Below, in pieces: positions 26,315-35,530 of a stretch of DNA of 64,000 nt. How positions within the stretch are numbered: position 1 is the first letter of the stretch; the number at the start of each line of letters is the position of its first letter. This DNA is from Thalassotalea nanhaiensis (GTDB lineage: Bacteria > Pseudomonadota > Gammaproteobacteria > Enterobacterales > Alteromonadaceae): the NCBI RefSeq assembly GCF_031583575.1, contig NZ_CP134146.1, positions 3,968,001 through 4,032,000 of the forward strand, in the 5' to 3' direction. The notes under the pieces are model-generated. The model searched no databases. It was not told where the DNA came from and saw only the letters and a list, made by a program, of their open reading frames with translations. A program made the translations under genes and the position numbers.

Positions 26315-27034
26315 ATGCTAACATCTAATGTAATCAAACACTTAAAGCAACAGAATTGGGGCGCTGCAATCATCGACTTTATCGTTGTTGTGTCAGGAAT
26401 TTTTGTCGCAATTCAAGTTAATAGTTGGAATGATGGACTGGTAAACAAACAAAAAGAAAAGGTTATTCTTGAGCAACTCTATAGTGACTTTTCAAACAAT
26501 GTTGAAAGTATCAGTTCAATGGCCACATTTCATCAAAACAAAGCCAAAGAGCTTGATTATGTGATAGATATGGTAGCAACAGATAACATAGACCCCACCT
26601 CTGACCGTGCTAGAAACGCACTAATGAGCATGTTTCAAATGCCCCCAATTACCGCATCAATGGGCACATATAAATCACTGATTGCCACTGGAGATATAGG
26701 GCTTATTCAAGATCAACAATTAAAAACCCAGTTAATTGATCTTGAATCACACTTAGAGTCTGAAAAGAGTATGTTGGCTTACTTTCGTCAAATGAACGAT
26801 TTAGAAATGAATTACGTGAGGGGCTTAGTATCAGTACAACCAAACCATGATAATAGCGGAACATTTATAAATGTTGATTTTGAACGATTTAATACAGATA
26901 AAAACTTATTAACTGTTGTCGCAAATCAAGAACGAAGCCACCTTATATTTTCAAGAATTCGTGGTGGAGTTGCACAAAAATTTGATAAAGTGAAATCTTA
27001 CATCGGTAAGCAACTTAATAAAGTTGAAGATTGA
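26315..27034 (+). CDS. Single-pass membrane protein, DUF6090-like
   Basis: 239 residues. A single transmembrane segment near the N-terminus (about 18-40, IIDFIVVVSGIFVAIQVNSWND) is followed by a largely helical soluble part. The phrase around VAIQVNSWND is typical of a widespread uncharacterised family in marine Bacteroidota and Alteromonadales. I start at ATG 26315 behind GGAAA rather than the overlapping TTG. Function unknown. It stands alone between a membrane protein and the convergent MmcQ gene. Confidence 0.65.
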   Translation: MLTSNVIKHLKQQNWGAAIIDFIVVVSGIFVAIQVNSWNDGLVNKQKEKVILEQLYSDFSNNVESISSMATFHQNKAKELDYVIDMVATDNIDPTSDRARNALMSMFQMPPITASMGTYKSLIATGDIGLIQDQQLKTQLIDLESHLESEKSMLAYFRQMNDLEMNYVRGLVSVQPNHDNSGTFINVDFERFNTDKNLLTVVANQERSHLIFSRIRGGVAQKFDKVKSYIGKQLNKVED

Positions 27035-27042
27035 ATTTGTGG

Positions 27043-27438
27043 TTAAAGATGAAGTTGTATTGAGGCTTGATCTTTCTTGGTCATTTTACTGACCACCAAA
27101 TTGTAGGAGTTATCGATCATTCGTTCAATTTCTCCTTGCGGAATAGAGCCATCCAGAATGACTGAATTCCATTGCGATTTGTTCATATGATAACCAGGAA
27201 TTACCGAAGGGAAAATGTCACGCAAAATCAAAGCTTCATGGGGGTCGCATTTAAGGTTCATCCAAAAGTAGGTTTTGGCTTCATCAGATGTTTTGGCACT
27301 TTTTGCCGTTTGACCTAAGGCGATTGTGGCAAACATTTTATTTTTAACCCGAAATACTTTCACGTCTTCGCCAAAGGGATAATCAAGGGAGGTGAACGGT
27401 TTACTTAGTAGATAAATTTGAGCTTGCTCATCCGTCAT
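27043..27438 (-). CDS. MmcQ/YjbR family protein
   Basis: 131 residues with the CyaY-like fold signatures of the MmcQ/YjbR family: a start region ending DYPFGEDVKVFRV, NLKCDPHEAL, PGYHMNKSQWNSVILDG and a C-terminal DNSYNLVVSKM. Members are described as DNA-binding by analogy, but their role is not settled. It ends 8 bases from the convergent DUF6090-like gene and lies 18 bases after the next small protein gene on the same strand, so it is likely the last gene of a three-gene run. Confidence 0.88.
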   Translation of the reverse strand: MTDEQAQIYLLSKPFTSLDYPFGEDVKVFRVKNKMFATIALGQTAKSAKTSDEAKTYFWMNLKCDPHEALILRDIFPSVIPGYHMNKSQWNSVILDGSIPQGEIERMIDNSYNLVVSKMTKKDQASIQLHL

Positions 27439-27456
27439 AATAACTAGACTATAAAT

Positions 27457-27855
27457 TTATCTTTTTATCATCGAATCGGCCAATACAGCTTCTAACCATT
27501 CAAGCGCTTGTTCTCGACCCATTTTAAAGCCAGAAAACTCTTTTAACAGCCAATGGTCTTGCAACCTAAGCTTTTTATAGTTTTGACTTTGTAAATAGCT
27601 GTTTTTGTCATAGGTTACTACAGCAACAGCGATTAAATTTTCAAGCGAAGCGATATGCAAATTTGCTTCGTAGGTATAAGAAAATTTATGAATTTTATTA
27701 TTCAGAATTGCAAACTTTTCTGGAAACTGCTCAAGCAAGAATGCGTCATATTCTTCACACATTTCCAGTGTAAAAATAACCCCTTCATCAACTAATACTT
27801 CAGCAATGTTGTTGTTGATAATATTAATTTTGCCAAAACTTAGATCAAATATCAT
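27457..27855 (-). CDS. Small STAS/SpoIIAA-like protein, copy B
   Basis: 132 residues, related in sequence and length to the gene just upstream (27892-28290). The shared pattern is a short N-terminal strand (SFGKINIINNNIAEV), an acidic helix (TLEMCEEYDAFL), a central AVAVVTY strand and FSGFKMGREQALEWLE at the C-terminus. The layout resembles small STAS/SEC14-type proteins, but I would not give a function. Base composition fits its neighbours. It probably arose by tandem duplication. Confidence 0.6.
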   Translation of the reverse strand: MIFDLSFGKINIINNNIAEVLVDEGVIFTLEMCEEYDAFLLEQFPEKFAILNNKIHKFSYTYEANLHIASLENLIAVAVVTYDKNSYLQSQNYKKLRLQDHWLLKEFSGFKMGREQALEWLEAVLADSMIKR

Positions 27856-27891
27856 TGCTGAGTTGCCTTAACAGAAACGTACATATTCATG

Positions 27892-28290
27892 TTAAGCATT
27901 CTCTTTAGCTTTGATTAACTCAAGTTCTAGCCATCTGATTGCCTTAATACGACCCATTTCAAAACCAGAAAATTTTCTGAAATTTAAATTTTCAGGCCCT
28001 CTATCCTTTAGGAATTTTTCAACAACTTGCTCTGATTCGTTACCAAAGCTTACAGTTGCTGTAGCGGCTAAATCACGGCTTCTAGCAGCAAGTAAAGTAA
28101 CCTCAGGACTCATTGAATAGGTATTTATGCTATTAACTAAAACAGCATAAGGCTTACTAAAATGTTTAGTGATGAATTCATTATATTCTTCAAACATTTC
28201 AACGGTAATTATAGTGCTGTTATCAATTATTAATTCTGCAATATGGGCAGATACTTGATTGATGTAGCCAAAACTTAATGTGTATTTCAT
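27892..28290 (-). CDS. Small STAS/SpoIIAA-like protein, copy A
   Basis: 132 residues, paralogue of 27457-27855. SFGYINQVSAHIAEL, TVEMFEEYNEFI, AATATVSFG and FSGFEMGRIKAIRWLE align with the other copy in order. GGAGACACC precedes the ATG closely. It is the first gene of the small minus-strand cluster. Function unknown. The two copies have diverged well beyond recent duplication. Confidence 0.6.
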   Translation of the reverse strand: MKYTLSFGYINQVSAHIAELIIDNSTIITVEMFEEYNEFITKHFSKPYAVLVNSINTYSMSPEVTLLAARSRDLAATATVSFGNESEQVVEKFLKDRGPENLNFRKFSGFEMGRIKAIRWLELELIKAKENA

Positions 28291-28639
28291 GGTGTCTCCG
28301 GGAAACTATGATGATTAAAATACACGCATATTATCAATTGTACAAATATACAATAACTCTAATAATAAAATTCAAAGCTGTTTCGTAGCAATAAAGCTTA
28401 GTCCATTAAAATGTTACAAAGATCGGTTTTATGAATTTTTAGCGCAAAAGGTGTTTCTTATGTAATTAAAAGTAGATGATGATCTATAGAAAATCTAATC
28501 AAAAATTCAATTTTTTTAAATTAAATTTAAAAAATTGATCTATGTCAATCTTACCAAATTAAAATATTACTATTTAACAAAGCTTTAACCATTTACCTTA
28601 AAGTGGCACAATGAATAAAAAATATTTTTAGGATAATAA
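28291..28639. other. A/T-rich divergent region with a long palindrome
   Basis: A gap of about 350 bases between divergent genes. At 28508-28537 a nearly pure A/T palindrome (CAATTTTTTTAAATT facing its complement, one extra T) stands about 100 bases before the protease gene. It may be a regulator site or curved promoter DNA. GGATAA before 28640 serves the protease. No coding capacity is visible. Confidence 0.5.
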
Positions 28640-29893
28640 ATGAAACGTTTTGTTGTACTGGCATTCAGTTTTTATAGCGTTTTCGTTAGCGCTAAGGAAC
28701 AAGCCCAGCAAATTTTTCAAGATATGGCGCCTTCCCTTTACCAAATTAGGCTAATTGATAAAGCGACTTCAGAAAAGTCTTCTATTGGCTCTGGTTTTCA
28801 AATTAGTGAAAACGGTTACATTGCTACCAATTACCATGTTATTTCGGGCTATGCTCAATACCCTGAAAAATATGTTATTGAATATGAGGATCACCTAGGT
28901 AATAAAGGTCATTTGGCTTTACAAACTGTGGATGTAATTAATGATTTAGCAATCGTTCTTTTAGATGAAAACCCACAAACAACGCATTTTTCCATATCAG
29001 AACAAACCCCTCATAAAGGTGAAGAGTTATATTCTTTGGGTAACCCGCATGATCTTGGCATGATTGTGGTACCTGGTACATACAACGGTTTAAAGAAAGA
29101 AGCATTTAACGATCGTATTCACTTTACCGGCTCAGTAAACCCGGGGATGAGTGGTGGACCTGTAGTGAACAAATTTGGCCAGGTTGTTGGAGTTAATGTT
29201 GCTTCGTCAGGCAATCAAATTGGCTTTTTAATTCCACACGACAAACTAGCTACACTCATTAATAACTTTGATGTGCAAGTAGAGCAAAGTATTGATGAAC
29301 AAATTACCGAGCAATTAAAAGCTAACCAAGCACGTTTGTTAAATGAAGTAATGGCAAATGAGTGGCAAACGAAAACATTTGCCAATGCGCTAATCCCTAA
29401 TACTGGGGTTAATTATATAAGGTGCTGGGGTAATTCTAATGCGGATAAGCCCGATGCACTGCTTTTTAAAGCCGTAACAAATTGTCAAATGGAAGAGTAC
29501 GTATATATTTCAGAGTCTTTTACTACCGGCAGTATCAACATGGAATTTCATTTTTTTAATGCCGAAGAATTAAGTAGCACTCGTTTTTATCAAATTTACC
29601 AAACTCAAATTAATAGAGCTGCTGGTGGTAATCGCGCCGGCAAAGAAGATGTGACAGAGTATGAGTGTCAACATGACATCACTACCGATAGTGAAGAGAG
29701 TATTCGTAATAAAGCCATCTTATGTATTCGTGCCTACAAAAAGTATCAAGGCTTATACGATGTAATGTATTTATCAGCATCGGTCGACAAAGATACCAAG
29801 GCACTAGTAAGCCATTTTACCTTATCAGGTGTGGATAAAAACTTTGCGCAAGTATTCAATAAGAAGTTTATGGAGTCAGTAAAATGGAACTAA
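28640..29893 (+). CDS. Secreted trypsin-like serine protease (HtrA-type catalytic domain)
   Basis: 417 residues with a signal peptide (about 1-18, cut near VSA/KE). The chymotrypsin-fold triad is complete: H66 in NYHVISGY, D102 in NDLAIVLL and S171 in GMSGGPVVN. No PDZ domain is evident. Instead a C-terminal region of about 200 residues, with several cysteines, follows an acidic helix, and I do not recognise it. It overlaps the start of the FHA gene by 10 bases, so the two are translationally coupled. Substrate unknown; likely periplasmic or exported. Confidence 0.85.
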   Translation: MKRFVVLAFSFYSVFVSAKEQAQQIFQDMAPSLYQIRLIDKATSEKSSIGSGFQISENGYIATNYHVISGYAQYPEKYVIEYEDHLGNKGHLALQTVDVINDLAIVLLDENPQTTHFSISEQTPHKGEELYSLGNPHDLGMIVVPGTYNGLKKEAFNDRIHFTGSVNPGMSGGPVVNKFGQVVGVNVASSGNQIGFLIPHDKLATLINNFDVQVEQSIDEQITEQLKANQARLLNEVMANEWQTKTFANALIPNTGVNYIRCWGNSNADKPDALLFKAVTNCQMEEYVYISESFTTGSINMEFHFFNAEELSSTRFYQIYQTQINRAAGGNRAGKEDVTEYECQHDITTDSEESIRNKAILCIRAYKKYQGLYDVMYLSASVDKDTKALVSHFTLSGVDKNFAQVFNKKFMESVKWN

Positions 29894-30846
29894 TTATTGA
29901 AGAAATTAGCCGCGGCAAAAAACTTATTGGTCGCCATAAATTTGCAACCTCTACAGTTAATGTTGGCCGAGCTTATAATAACGATATTATTTTATCTGAC
30001 CCTCATATTTGTCCAGAGCACCTTGCTTTAAAGTGTGAAGATGGCATTTGGTACATTAAAGATCTTGAATCACTTAACGGCAGTGTTTTTGCTAACAAAC
30101 AACCATTAACGCAATGGCAGGCTTTAGTATCTGGCGATATTATTCGTTTGGGTAAAACCCAACTTAGATTTTATTTGCCAAACCACCCGGTAAGCAAAAG
30201 TGTTGAATTCAGTGAGTTGGAAAACGCCGTTGAATACTTTGGTCGCTGGTCAATGATAATTGCCATGGTTGCCTTGTTTGGGCTGATTAATTTTGCCATG
30301 TTATATTTAAACGATCCAAATAAAGAAATTGTATACAGCCAATTATTTATTGGCGTAATTTCAGTAACTATAGGTTATGCACTTTGGCCGTTACTATGCT
30401 CTTTAATGGCATTTTTAAACAAACATGAGCCAAGAGTTGGAAGTCAGCTTGGGGTAAGTTTTGTTATTATAAACATGTTCTGGATCCTTGATTTTATTGA
30501 CGCATTATTAGGCTTTAATATTTCGAGCCAATGGTCTTGGCATTGGTTACTTGCCGCCGCTTCAATAGGCTTAACCTTTAGTTTATTTTGGTTTAATTTC
30601 TATATTGCCTTCCAACAATCACCGAAACGACGTTTTCGTATTGCCGCTGGCTTAACAATCATTATTTATGGTGGTTTATACATGAATGAGCTGAGCGATA
30701 AACCAGAGTTTAATCCTTACCCTGTGTATAACAGCACGGTACTAACACCAATATTCTCTGTTGCGCCAGCAAGTTCAAGTGATGAATTTATCAAACAAAG
30801 TGATGATTTGTTTATTGAAGCTGACAAAAATATAGATAAAAAATAA
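29884..30846 (+). CDS. FHA-domain integral membrane protein
   Basis: 320 residues. The N-terminal FHA domain (about 20-95) shows VGRAYNNDIIL, the histidine-containing strand DPHICPEHLAL, and SLNGSVFANKQPL, which would bind phosphothreonine peptides in the cytosol. Four to five transmembrane segments follow (from about 120 to 265), then a short tail. Its ATG lies within the last codons of the protease gene. The pair suggests a membrane complex linking a phospho-signal inside to a protease outside, which is an inference. No kinase gene is nearby. Confidence 0.8.
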   Translation: MELIIEEISRGKKLIGRHKFATSTVNVGRAYNNDIILSDPHICPEHLALKCEDGIWYIKDLESLNGSVFANKQPLTQWQALVSGDIIRLGKTQLRFYLPNHPVSKSVEFSELENAVEYFGRWSMIIAMVALFGLINFAMLYLNDPNKEIVYSQLFIGVISVTIGYALWPLLCSLMAFLNKHEPRVGSQLGVSFVIINMFWILDFIDALLGFNISSQWSWHWLLAAASIGLTFSLFWFNFYIAFQQSPKRRFRIAAGLTIIIYGGLYMNELSDKPEFNPYPVYNSTVLTPIFSVAPASSSDEFIKQSDDLFIEADKNIDKK

Positions 30847-30856
30847 GAGTAAAACA

Positions 30857-30907
30857 AAAGGGGTCAGTGATATTTAATAGTTTTTATTAAATATCACTGA
30901 CCCCTTT
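30857..30907. repeat. Perfect 22-bp inverted repeat, REP/terminator-like
   Basis: Arms 30857-30878 and 30886-30907 are perfectly complementary with a 7-base loop. The outer part reads AAAGGGGTCAGTG. A GGGGTCAG-start hairpin of this sort is, from general knowledge, common as a dispersed repeat in marine gammaproteobacteria with REP-associated transposases. It lies between the convergent FHA and pyrE genes and could end both transcripts. A degenerate copy of the other palindrome (CTGAAACGAGTTCAG) follows at 30931-30945. Confidence 0.75.
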
Positions 30908-30958
30908 CTTATGCATAAAACCACAAGATACTGAAACGAGTTCAGCAAGTGGAAATTT

Positions 30959-31600
30959 TTAAATACCGTATTTTTCTCTGTATGCGGTTACTGATTCAAG
31001 ATGTTCTTTCATCTCTGGCTTGTCAGCTAAGTAAGTAATTACATCACCTAAACTCACTATCGCAATTACAGCAGTATTAAAGTCGCGCTCTACTTCTTGA
31101 ATAGCAGATAACTCACCTTGGCCTTTTTCTTGGCGATCCAGAGCAATTAATACCCCAGAAAGCTCAGCGCCATGGGCTTTAATAATTTCCATTGATTCAC
31201 GAATTGCCGTGCCTGCAGTGATCACGTCATCAACTAACATGATTTTGCCTTCTAAGGCTGAACCAACTAATGAACCACCTTCACCATGTGTTTTAGCTTC
31301 TTTACGATTAAAACAGTATGGTACATCTCTATTATGATGATCTGCTAAAGCAACGGCAGTAGTCGTAGCAATAGGAATACCTTTGTATGCCGGGCCAAAT
31401 AGTAAATCAAAATCGATACCAGACTCTGCTAAAGCAGCAGCATAAAAACGACCTAAACGAGCCAAGTCGCCACCCGTGTTAAATAAACCGGCATTAAAAA
31501 AGTATGGACTAACTCGACCAGACTTTAAGGTGAATTCACCAAAACGTAATACTTGTTTTGCTAGGGCAAATTCAATAAATTCGCGTTGATAATCTTTCAT
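30959..31600 (-). CDS. pyrE: Orotate phosphoribosyltransferase
   Basis: Makes OMP from orotate and PRPP in pyrimidine synthesis. 213 residues, exactly the family length. The PRPP-binding motif [16 protein letters not shown] is plain, as are [12 protein letters not shown] and the catalytic loop [11 protein letters not shown]. It follows rph by 22 bases, the conserved rph-pyrE operon. I looked for a leader attenuator but cannot assign one. Confidence 0.97.
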   Translation of the reverse strand: MKDYQREFIEFALAKQVLRFGEFTLKSGRVSPYFFNAGLFNTGGDLARLGRFYAAALAESGIDFDLLFGPAYKGIPIATTTAVALADHHNRDVPYCFNRKEAKTHGEGGSLVGSALEGKIMLVDDVITAGTAIRESMEIIKAHGAELSGVLIALDRQEKGQGELSAIQEVERDFNTAVIAIVSLGDVITYLADKPEMKEHLESVTAYREKYGI

Positions 31601-31622
31601 CTATCTATCCTGTAAATCTAAA

Positions 31623-32336
31623 TTAACTTAGCGCTGCTTTTTGCGCATCAAATAATTCACTGATGCTCGCTTTCGCTAATTGCATCATCTCTTGCATTTC
31701 TTCAAAGCTAAATGGCTCTTCTTCGGCAGTACCTTGAATTTCAATTAACTTGCCAGTGTCGGTCATAACCACATTCATGTCTGTTTCAGCAGCTGAATCT
31801 TCAGGGTAATCTAAATCTGAAACCGGTGTACCTTTGTAAATACCAACAGATACAGCAGCAATCATGTGTTTAAGTGGGTTAGTTTTTAACGCACCTTTAG
31901 CACGTAAATGATCTAACGCATCAACTAACGCAACACATGCGCCAGTGATAGAAGCTGTACGAGTACCGCCATCGGCTTGGATAACATCACAATCAACAGT
32001 TATGGTGTTTTCACCAAGTGCTGATAAATCTACTGCTGCACGTAAAGCGCGAGCAATAAGGCGAGAAATTTCTAATGTACGACCACTTTGTTTGCCACTT
32101 GCCGCTTCTCTGCGCATACGAGTGTGAGTAGAGCGAGGTAACATACCGTATTCTGCAGTTATCCAACCTTTACCTTGGCCTTTTAAAAAGCGAGGAACAC
32201 CTTCTTCTGCAGTAGCGGTACAAATTACTTTAGTATCACCAAACTCAATTAATACTGAACCTTCAGCATGAGCGGTAAATTGACGGGTAATGGTTACTGG
32301 GCGAATTTGACCAGCAGTTCTGCCACTTGGACGCAT
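31623..32336 (-). CDS. rph: Ribonuclease PH
   Basis: Phosphorolytic 3'-5' exoribonuclease that trims tRNA precursors. 237 residues (E. coli full-length form 238). It begins [14 protein letters not shown] and shows [16 protein letters not shown], the phosphate-site region, and [19 protein letters not shown]. It is intact, unlike the frameshifted rph of some laboratory E. coli strains. First gene of the rph-pyrE pair. Confidence 0.97.
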   Translation of the reverse strand: MRPSGRTAGQIRPVTITRQFTAHAEGSVLIEFGDTKVICTATAEEGVPRFLKGQGKGWITAEYGMLPRSTHTRMRREAASGKQSGRTLEISRLIARALRAAVDLSALGENTITVDCDVIQADGGTRTASITGACVALVDALDHLRAKGALKTNPLKHMIAAVSVGIYKGTPVSDLDYPEDSAAETDMNVVMTDTGKLIEIQGTAEEEPFSFEEMQEMMQLAKASISELFDAQKAALS

Positions 32337-32527
32337 AGAAATTCCTAATATTTAATTTATAAACTGCCGCGCATTATAAAGACTTCTCGCTAATTTTTAT
32401 AGTACTAGTGCTGATAATTCATGCACAATTACTATCAAAATCAATGTTGTTGAAATATAGTTAATACTTATAAGGTCTTTTATACCAAGTCCATTAAATA
32501 AGTTTCCTAAGTTTAGACAATTTTTTT

Positions 32528-33085
32528 ATGAATAAAACCATACAACAATCAATCATCATTTTTCTTACCTCGATAATCTTTATCAGTTTTGTCTCAAATG
32601 CAGCAGATGGTGAATTACCGCTATATAGTAAAGTATATGATGAGCAACGAGATCCATTTAAAGACGCCATGGCGGCAATTACGTTAGCAGAACAAACTGA
32701 TCGCAATGTATTAATAGAAATTGGTGGCGACTGGTGTACCTGGTGTCATAAAATTGATGACTTCCTTGCGGCTAACCCTGATATTTATGAAGCATTGCAT
32801 GCAAATTTTGTACTACTTAAAGTGAGTGTGAGCGACGCCAATGAAAATTTAAAATTTATGAGCGGCTTACCACCGGTTTTAGGCTACCCGCATATGTATG
32901 TATCTACTGGCAAAGGTAAGGTGATATTGTCAAAAGACACTGCCGAATTTTTAGTTATGGAAGATTATTCACGACAAAAGTGGTTAGAGTTTATTGATAC
33001 GTGGAAAGCAGCCAATAATAATCAAAACATTGCCACTCAAAACGCAATCAATTCTGCTGCAAAAGCAAGTGCTGACCAAGGCTGA
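32528..33085 (+). CDS. Exported thioredoxin-fold protein
   Basis: 185 residues with a signal peptide (about 1-25, ending SNAADG) and a thioredoxin-like domain with the redox pair C70-TW-C73 in GGDWCTWCHKIDD. It resembles the thioredoxin-7/DUF255-type fold. It is probably a periplasmic thiol-disulfide protein. The next two genes follow in the same direction with short gaps, so it may serve the maturation of the dehydrogenase they encode, which is an inference. Confidence 0.8.
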   Translation: MNKTIQQSIIIFLTSIIFISFVSNAADGELPLYSKVYDEQRDPFKDAMAAITLAEQTDRNVLIEIGGDWCTWCHKIDDFLAANPDIYEALHANFVLLKVSVSDANENLKFMSGLPPVLGYPHMYVSTGKGKVILSKDTAEFLVMEDYSRQKWLEFIDTWKAANNNQNIATQNAINSAAKASADQG

Positions 33086-33104
33086 TCATTTAAGGACAAT
33101 TAAG

Positions 33105-33767
33105 ATGATAACTATAAACTCATTTTTTGATAAACATTATCAAACTCCTCCTTGTTTAAAGCAGCGTTTATCTCGGAGACACTTTTTAAAGTCTGCGGCT
33201 ATGACAACCGCTTTAACCGCCCTTCCGGTGTCTACATTTGCCAAAATTAATATTGCTGACTTATCTCAAGATCCTTGGCTAACATTAAACGCGGTGTTAG
33301 AACATTTGTTACCCAGTTCTGATACTGGTCCGGGAGCTGTCGAACTGCAAGCAATTCATTATTTATATAACGTAGTAACTCAGCAACCGATAGACCAAGA
33401 TGAAAAAGACTTTATTAAAAAAGGTGTCGGTTGGCTAAATGGTTACACCAATGGCCAATTACAAAAATCGTTTGTTAATTTAACCCAGGCAGAAAAAGAA
33501 TCTTCCCTAAAAGCTATAAGCAACTCTCGTGCGGGTGAAAATTGGATAAGCACACTATTAAGTTATTTATTTGAGGCCATGCTTGCGCCGCCGGCATATG
33601 GTGGTAATCCAAACGGCATTGGTTGGCAATGGCTTAAACATAAACCGGGCTTTCCTTTACCTGAACAAGGCAAGCGTTATTACGAAATACCCGCTTATGC
33701 AACTATAGAAGTCACCAATATCGATGACAGGAATGTGTCTGAAAAATCTAAAGGAAAAGCGCTTTAA
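33105..33767 (+). CDS. Gluconate 2-dehydrogenase subunit 3-like protein with Tat signal
   Basis: 220 residues. A twin-arginine signal SRRHFLK (residues 23-29) leads a hydrophobic stretch ending VSTFA. The mature part (LNAVLEHLLPSSDTGPGAVE, then a helical body and FEAMLAPPAYGGNPNGIGWQWL) fits the small gamma subunit of membrane GMC dehydrogenases of the gluconate 2-dehydrogenase type. I start at ATG 33105 after TAAGGACA. A longer upstream frame overlaps the preceding gene and lacks family character. Its stop overlaps the next start (TAATG), indicating tight coupling. Confidence 0.85.
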   Translation: MITINSFFDKHYQTPPCLKQRLSRRHFLKSAAMTTALTALPVSTFAKINIADLSQDPWLTLNAVLEHLLPSSDTGPGAVELQAIHYLYNVVTQQPIDQDEKDFIKKGVGWLNGYTNGQLQKSFVNLTQAEKESSLKAISNSRAGENWISTLLSYLFEAMLAPPAYGGNPNGIGWQWLKHKPGFPLPEQGKRYYEIPAYATIEVTNIDDRNVSEKSKGKAL

Positions 33768-35464
33768 TGAAAGATATTAACTATGATGTTTGCATTGTTG
33801 GTAGTGGTGCTGGCGCTTCTCCTGTAGCGTATACCTTAGCTAAAGCCGGAGCTAAAGTTTTAGTATTAGAAAAAGGGCCTTGGCTTACTGAAGAAGACTT
33901 TTATAAAGATGAGATGGCTTGTTGTCGCCGTACAACATACTCTCCTAAACTTACCGATGAACAGCACGTTATCGAAGAAGAATATGAAGATAATGAAGGC
34001 AATAGTTATTGGCAAGGTGAAGCAACAAGCGAATCTGGTTGGGATTTTTGGAATGGCAGCTTAGTTGGCGGCTCATCTAATTTTATGAGTGGTTATTTTC
34101 ATCGATTAAAACCAATGGATTTTCGCCTAAAAACTGAATTTGGCCAAATTGAAGGTGCTAATGTGGCAGATTGGCCCATAAGTTATGAAGATTTAGAGCC
34201 ATATTATGACAAAGTTGATAATGAGGTGGGAGTGTCGGGCAAGGTTGTCCCTCATCCGTACCTTGAACCACATAAAACTGACTACCCTTTTCCACCAACG
34301 GCTGAACACCCAATTTCAGCTTGGATAGACAATGCCGCAAAAGACATAGGGTTTCACTCCTTTCCAGTGCCAAGAGCCGTTTTATCACAACCGGCTATGG
34401 GTAGACAAAGCTGTGAATATTCTGGTTATTGTTCAAGTTACGGTTGCTCATCGGGGGCAAAAGGCAGTGGCAGAGCAGCATTGTTGAACCACGCCGTTGC
34501 AACAGGTAATTGTACAATTCAACCGCATGCAAAAGTGTTTAACATTGAAACAAATGAACAAGGTGATGTAAGTGGTATTTGGTATTACGACAAAGCCAAT
34601 AACAAACACAAAGTTTCGGCAAAAATTTATGTCATCGCTTGTCAGGCAATTGAAACCTCAAGATTATTACTTAGCTCTACAGGTTCAAAACACCCAAATG
34701 GTTTAGCCAATAACACCGGCCAAGTTGGCAAAAATGTTGTGTTTTCAGCGGGCGGAAATGGCCAGGGCGATTTCTTATTTGACGAAATATCAGATGAAAA
34801 AGAGCAACAGCTGCGAGTTGTTGGACCCTTTATCAATCGCGCTTTACAAGACTGGTATAAAATTGACGATAAAGACTTTGGCAAGCCGGCAAAAGGCGGC
34901 ACCATAGACTTTCTCTTTCACCAAAATGCAATATCAAAAGCAAGTTCAGAAAAATGGGATAATAATGATAACTTAGTTTGGGGTGAACAACTGAAAACTA
35001 ACTTACAAACCGCATTTAATTTTGGCAAAACGCTGCGTTTTGAGGTGTTTAACGACTGGTTGCCAACTGATGACTGCTTTATCACTCTCGATGAAGATAA
35101 CACTGACAAATGGGGCGATCCGGTTGCCAAGGTAAGAATTGGGGCGCATCAACACGATTTAAAAGTTGGCGAATACTTAACCGCAAAAGCAGAAGTGTTA
35201 CTTGAAGCTATGGGCGCAAAAAATATCAGCTCGTCGGTAAGCTCATATCCACCAGCCAACCTGCAAGCAGGCGGTTGTCGTTTTGGTAACGATCCGAAAA
35301 CCTCTGTGTTAGATAAAAACTGTAAAGCCCATGACGTAGATAACCTTTATGTTACCGATGGTTCATTTATGCCAACAGGCGGCAGTGTGCCGTATACCTA
35401 TACCATTTACGCCAATTCATTTAGGGTCGCCGATAAAATAGCGGAACGCTTAAAATTAGGATAA
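33767..35464 (+). CDS. GMC-family FAD-dependent dehydrogenase, large subunit
   Basis: 565 residues. It begins with the FAD motif CIVGSGAGASPVAYTLAKAG (about 8-27) and has GGSSNFMSGYFHRL and the C-terminal domain AGGCRFGNDPKTSVLD, then DNLYVTDGSFMPTGGSVPYTYTI. It would oxidise a sugar or alcohol in the periplasm, exported by riding on the Tat-signal partner. Where many relatives have a His before GGTRMG and NPT in the last motif, this one reads NLQAGG and VPYT, so its active site may be unusual. No cytochrome c subunit is in the operon. Confidence 0.85.
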   Translation: MKDINYDVCIVGSGAGASPVAYTLAKAGAKVLVLEKGPWLTEEDFYKDEMACCRRTTYSPKLTDEQHVIEEEYEDNEGNSYWQGEATSESGWDFWNGSLVGGSSNFMSGYFHRLKPMDFRLKTEFGQIEGANVADWPISYEDLEPYYDKVDNEVGVSGKVVPHPYLEPHKTDYPFPPTAEHPISAWIDNAAKDIGFHSFPVPRAVLSQPAMGRQSCEYSGYCSSYGCSSGAKGSGRAALLNHAVATGNCTIQPHAKVFNIETNEQGDVSGIWYYDKANNKHKVSAKIYVIACQAIETSRLLLSSTGSKHPNGLANNTGQVGKNVVFSAGGNGQGDFLFDEISDEKEQQLRVVGPFINRALQDWYKIDDKDFGKPAKGGTIDFLFHQNAISKASSEKWDNNDNLVWGEQLKTNLQTAFNFGKTLRFEVFNDWLPTDDCFITLDEDNTDKWGDPVAKVRIGAHQHDLKVGEYLTAKAEVLLEAMGAKNISSSVSSYPPANLQAGGCRFGNDPKTSVLDKNCKAHDVDNLYVTDGSFMPTGGSVPYTYTIYANSFRVADKIAERLKLG

Positions 35465-35530
35465 AAAACCAATGATGCGTTTACTTAACATCATTGGCTC
35501 AAAAATTTATTACTTTTTTACCGTAACATA

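Noticed and set aside
32994-33104. Extended N-terminus of the gluconate-dehydrogenase-like subunit
   Set aside because: The extra 37 codons overlap the thioredoxin-like gene, lack a ribosome-binding site, and would bury the Tat signal.
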